A DNA stretch of 30,005 nucleotides from Chara braunii (lineage: Eukaryota > Streptophyta > Charophyceae > Charales > Characeae): assembly GCA_003427395.1 (NCBI GenBank), contig BFEA01000151.1:1790072-1820076 (forward strand), read 5' to 3'. Below the pieces are notes generated by a model that had not been told where the DNA came from, did no database searches, and worked only from the letters and a program-made list of their open reading frames with translations. The position numbers were made by a program, and so were the translations under genes. Of this stretch, positions 26,608 through 30,005 are shown piece after piece. Position 1 is the stretch's first letter, and the number at the start of each line of letters is the position of its first letter.

Positions 26608-27735
26608 GACGACCTCACTGGATTCATGGAAGCTAAGGCCATTAAGAAAAAGATGGTCGAGGAGGTGAGTGACTTTCTCTTAGAGTACATCGCAAGGTAC
26701 GGGTGTGTCAGGAAGATAGTGATGGATAGGGGGTCCGAGTTCCTAAGTCAAAAGGTCAAGGTGATATTGGAGAAGGCGGGGATTAAGGCGGCCTACACGA
26801 CCGCCTATCAGCCCCAAAGCAACGCCCCGGTCGAAAGAGGTCACCAAACGCTTGTAGATGCCTTAGCGAAGTGGTGCGAGGGGCACGCGGAACAATGACC
26901 AAAGTACTTGCGCTATGCAGTTTTGGCCGACAATATCACGGTCAAATCAAGTACGGGGTATCCCCCTTACACGCTTTGGTTTGGTAGACATTGCCCCCTG
27001 CCCATCGAATTCCAAGCCGACACTTGGATGAGTGTCACGGGGAAGACCGACATGACCAGGGGCGAGTTGTTAGAAGCAAGGATACAACAAATAGCCGAAA
27101 ACCTTGACGCCGGACTTACCGAGGTGGGGAGGAACATCGAGAAGGAGAAAACGAAAGGGAAGGAAAGATGGGACAAGAATTTACGGGTCCGCCAAAAGCC
27201 GATAAAGACTAGTGACCTCGTCCTAATATACGACTCGTCGCTAGAAACGACTTGGAGCAAGAAATTAGCCAACCGATGGATGGGGTCGTACCGGGTCCTA
27301 AAAAGATTGGATGGGGGAGCATATGTCCTTGCCAAATTAGACGGGAGCAGGTTACGGGACCCTATCGCGGGGGTTCGCCTCAAACCTTTCCGATGGAGAG
27401 GGACCCTTAGAGAGGAACCTAAAAGGAAAGGGAGAGAAGCGGTCGACGCAGATGTGACCATCACCTACGAAAAGGGAGAAACTTCGAAACAAGGGGCCTC
27501 TTCACTACCTCCTAAGAGAGGATACAGGGTTCGGAAACCTCCCCTACTAAAGACCCCTAGAAAGAAGAAACGACCAAGGGAAGATGACGGTGCTACCGAC
27601 CACTTAGGAAAGCGCAGGTTAAGGGAAAGAAGGAGCGTTTCGAGGAAAGCCTTGAAAGTCAAACGCGAGAGAGAAGAGAGGAAGCGAAAGAGAGAGAGGC
27701 GAGAGAGAAAGATGAGGAGGCAGAGACGGATATAG
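26608..27735 (+). pseudogene. Integrase C-terminal two thirds of element A, with basic tail
   Basis: Homology starts with D-D-L-T-G-F at 26608. Open frames starting at 26503 include LTR sequence of B and are not the real start. I-V-M-D-R-G-S-E-F carries catalytic Asp 2 (26725), and A-P-V-E-R-G-H carries the Glu (26833) with 35 residues between, the D-D-35-E spacing. One TGA at 26896 interrupts where the family usually has Trp. G-Y-P-P-Y-T-L-W-F-G-R, L-V-L-I-Y-D-S-S, and N-R-W-M-G-S-Y-R-V with G-A-Y-V-L-A-K-L-D-G (GPY/F-like module) follow. The last 90 residues are Lys/Arg-rich with no chromodomain seen. The enzyme would insert element DNA; here it is broken by element B. Confidence 0.92.
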
Positions 27736-27740
27736 AAGTT

Positions 27741-27898
27741 TGTATCATAGTTCCAAAGGAAGAAAGACTATGAGAGGTTGTACCATAGTTGGGAGAGAGG
27801 TGTACCATAATTCCTAACGACAGAAGCTAAGGGGAACTGTACCATAATTAGGCAATGACGTTTAGAAACTAAGAAGTCAAGTCCTGTATCACGGTTCC
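27741..27898 (+). repeat. Five spaced TGTAYCATARTT motifs after integrase
   Basis: TGTATCATAGTTCC (27741), TGTACCATAGTT (27779), TGTACCATAATTCC (27801), TGTACCATAATTA (27839) and TGTATCACGGTTCC (27885). Spacings are 38, 22, 38 and 46. They begin just past the integrase stop codon. Confidence 0.75.
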
Positions 27899-29921
27899 AG
27901 GGAAGAGAAACTAATCAACAAGAGGCAAACGTAACCCGGTAGAGATGGTAATGGTAACCGGGGGAAAATAGAATATGCATAACGAGTGTGCCAGGGGAAG
28001 AGAAGGGACCGTTAGGTGTGGGGAAAAAAGGGCTATGAGAAAGCTCGCCGGGGACGGCGAGAATTGGGGTGTGGGCTGGTTGTCGGGCGGTTGCCTACCA
28101 GCCGAAGAACTTTCTTTTTGAAGTCGACAAATTTTCAAACCTTTCTTTTTTGCTTTTGCCTGAGTTTGATGTATGCCTGCTTGTGATTGGGAGGTTTGTG
28201 GGTTTTCGGGTCTTCTTACTAACCCTTCAATGGACTGAAGTGGCGGTTCGACCCACGGTCGCAAGCGGACTCGCGCGGATCCTAAAAACCGGAATTTTGG
28301 ATGCCAGGATCAGGGAAACGGGAACTGGCGGTGGACTGTTGGGCGAGACGAGAGGAAACCAGAAATAGGAGGACCTACAGGGAACTCGCGCTTCGACTAT
28401 GAGCTGCAGTCAAACTACTTCGGGCATACCCAACAGATTTGACTACGCCGAGCCGAGAGGCTGCGGTCCGGACGGTAGGACCTCCGGAGTCCGGGAAAGG
28501 TTGAGGCGCAGTGAGGTATTGGGTCCCTGTTCTGCAAATAGGGGACAAACGCTGCTGGGGGGGGGGGGACGCGTGACGAGTGATGACACTCGCGGAGGGA
28601 TGCCTTGGGGTTGATATTACCAGGCGATCGGGCTCTGGTGCGACCACCTCGCTGACTCGGTACCCGTGAGGCCTCGGTACGACCGGGATGCTGCCACGCT
28701 GACGGGCCTCAAGGCCCAATGACCGGAAGAGTGCATTCGGGTTCCAAGCGGCCCCGGGAAGATGGTGATCTGTGTGCTCTGCCTTAATACGGTCGCCGCG
28801 ACAACAGAGGATGGGTCCGTCACGCTCCAATCAAAGAAAAAAAAATAGATGCCACTTCTGCCAAAAGTGCGCGAGCGCACGAATTCTTGATAACCGTCGA
28901 AGGAAGGAGCGCGCGAGCCGCCCTTTCTGTCAACCAACCCCTGCAGTGGAAGGGCCTCGTCCAAGAAGAACTGCGTTCGCAGAATCACCAATCCGTTGGG
29001 GGATCGAGCTTCGAGGGCTACAGGCAGCAGCCTTATGAGGAGGCGAGTGACTGAGAAGGGTGGCGGCAGGAGCAAAGATCTGGAACAACCTGAGATGAAA
29101 GACCTGATTGGAGGAGAAAACGAGAAGAGGAATCGCTGGGGCTAGTATTCGCAGGAGCACTCGGCTCCAATCCGGGAGACAACAAAGGGGGAGATGCTAT
29201 TGGAAGAGAAGGGTACGAAGGTGGATAGGAAAAGAGTGAGCGGGAGCCGACGAGGGGAGAGGAGGTTGAGGCGGGAGATGGAAAATTCAATCAAAATTTC
29301 GATCTTGACAACATACTTGGCCAGGAGAGGAGGGCGGAAGGAAAAGAGAGAGAGGGGAGCGGAAAGAAAAGGGGGGAGACGAAACGACCCACCTAGAAGA
29401 GGTAAGGAGGGGCCCCACGAAGGAGATGAACGAGGGGAGCATTAGAGCATCAAAACGGTGGGGGGGGGAGTATGAGCGGGCGCGGTTCTTGGTAACTGCC
29501 CAGTGACGCCAAGCAGGGAGTGGTGAGAGTCGTCGCGCACTAAGGCCGGGGAATGGACCAGGCACAACCGCTGTTCAATCCGCGGGTGGGAGAGTTAATG
29601 GCACCAAGATCGATAAGCAAAGGCGCGGGGGCAAGTTGGGGAAGAAGGAGAGAGGGAGTTGGGCATGGACCAGAAAATAAGTGAGAAGTGGAAAAATGTT
29701 GAAAAATTTAAGGCATTCGGTGGGAAGTTGAAACTTTGGCAAAACTAGCGGGGAGGAGAAGCCGAGAGGTGGGATTGGTGGAGACGGAAGAAGGGGGGGA
29801 AGAGAAGTATAAAGTGAGGAGAGGGAGACTGGAAGGGGGGATTTTCTTTTCAGGAGCGTACGGTTCTGTGGGACGTACATACCAGTGCCCGAGGAAACAC
29901 TCGACACAGAGGATGCGGGAA

Positions 29922-29924
<3 letters not shown>
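27899..29924. other. 3' non-coding region of element A; suspected polypurine tract and 3' LTR start
   Basis: Several frames of 70-150 codons exist on both strands but are Arg/Pro/Ser-rich and unrecognised. There is a 12-G run at 28557-28568. A second G run with AG (29460-29470) directly precedes TATGAGC; with TG at 29473 this could be the polypurine tract and 3' LTR start. TATAAA at 29808-29813 would then be an LTR promoter. No match to 1-860 was found, as expected if the matching part lies beyond the window end. Confidence 0.35.

Positions 29925-30005
<81 letters not shown>
29925..30005. repeat. (GA)n microsatellite at the window end
   Basis: About 40 GA units run to the last base. The window start is also GA-rich (1-57). 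Confidence 0.97.

Larger units (their letters stand above)
1..30005 (+). mobile_element. Element A: very large, decayed Ty3/gypsy LTR retrotransposon, split by a nested insertion
   Basis: Seen: in order on the + strand are an LTR-like region, a tRNA-Asp primer site, pre-gag ORFs, a gag with a CCHC zinc knuckle, a retropepsin motif, RT, RNase H and integrase. Integrase after RT/RNase H is the Ty3/gypsy order. Removing 12924-26603 leaves about 16.3 kb. Known: Ogre and Athila elements are similarly large, and Ogre carries an extra ORF upstream of gag and a spliced intron; the tRNA-Asp primer is known for Athila. Inferred: A is an inactive copy, with at least 14 in-frame stops and about six frameshifts. 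The outer boundaries are uncertain: the 5' LTR start lies outside the window or is unrecognised, and a 3' LTR is only suspected beyond about 29473. Confidence 0.8.

Noticed and set aside
28375-28830. 151-codon minus frame and overlapping + frames after integrase
   Set aside because: Several frames open on both strands in GC-rich DNA; no motif or repeat-level coding support.

Overview
The window looks like repeat-dense intergenic DNA from a large eukaryotic genome, most likely of the plant lineage (possibly a charophyte alga; this attribution is weak). The reasons are two primer binding sites complementary to the 3' end of a plant-type tRNA-Asp(GUC), Ty3/gypsy gag and pol domains, splice-like signals, long microsatellites, isolated N bases, and no intact host gene. 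Nothing bacterial is present. The window reads as transposons nested inside a transposon.

Element A (about positions 1-12923 and 26608-30005) is a very large, decayed Ty3/gypsy LTR retrotransposon on the + strand. It has a partial 5' LTR (1-860), a tRNA-Asp primer site (864-881), a pre-gag ORF with internal repeats and an acidic tail (1359-1943), a candidate 72-bp intron (1963-2034), and about 5 kb of small ORFs (2557-7696). Then come gag (7825-9290), zinc knuckle plus protease (9285-10769), reverse transcriptase (10830-11903), RNase H and the integrase zinc finger (11904-12779), and the first third of the integrase core (to 12923). The rest of integrase resumes at 26608 and ends at 27735. 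About 2 kb of non-coding sequence follows to a (GA)n tract at the window end.

The pre-gag block is the most interesting part. ORF1a and ORF1b are tandem duplicates of each other. ORF2 to ORF5, with ORF6 and ORF7 as more diverged members, look like tandem paralogs of about 215-285 codons. They share a Trp-centred region, an (I/V)(Y/F)(L/V)-x-(R/E/K)-(E/P)-G-x-W-like region, and a C-terminal L-x-W-L/F-Y-x-x-C-V-D region. Neighbouring ORFs abut or overlap (8 nt; a TGATG stop/start), and most begin M-(V/I)-R. I recognise no known family. In this element 13 of the 14 in-frame stops I list are TAG or TGA; where a homologue, sibling or family position exists the expected residue is usually Trp, so G-to-A decay of TGG is the likely cause.

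Element B (12924-26603) is a 13.7-kb insertion splitting the integrase between catalytic Asp 1 and Asp 2. It begins TGTCG and ends CGACA. It contains a roughly 477-bp LTR-like sequence: an intact copy at 26127-26603 and a second copy split into 15637-15999 and 24087-24205. The split copy is followed by a perfect 18-nt tRNA-Asp primer site (24208-24225). The 8.1-kb split is element D (16000-24086), which also runs TGTC...GACA. D holds a TATA box with a 157-codon ORF, a long foldback, and a decayed region of small duplicated ORFs joined by Gln/Ser-rich repeats. The origin of 12924-15636 (tandem repeats, a 1-kb duplication, a TTA microsatellite) is unresolved, because no matching sequence lies upstream of the 3' LTR-like copy.
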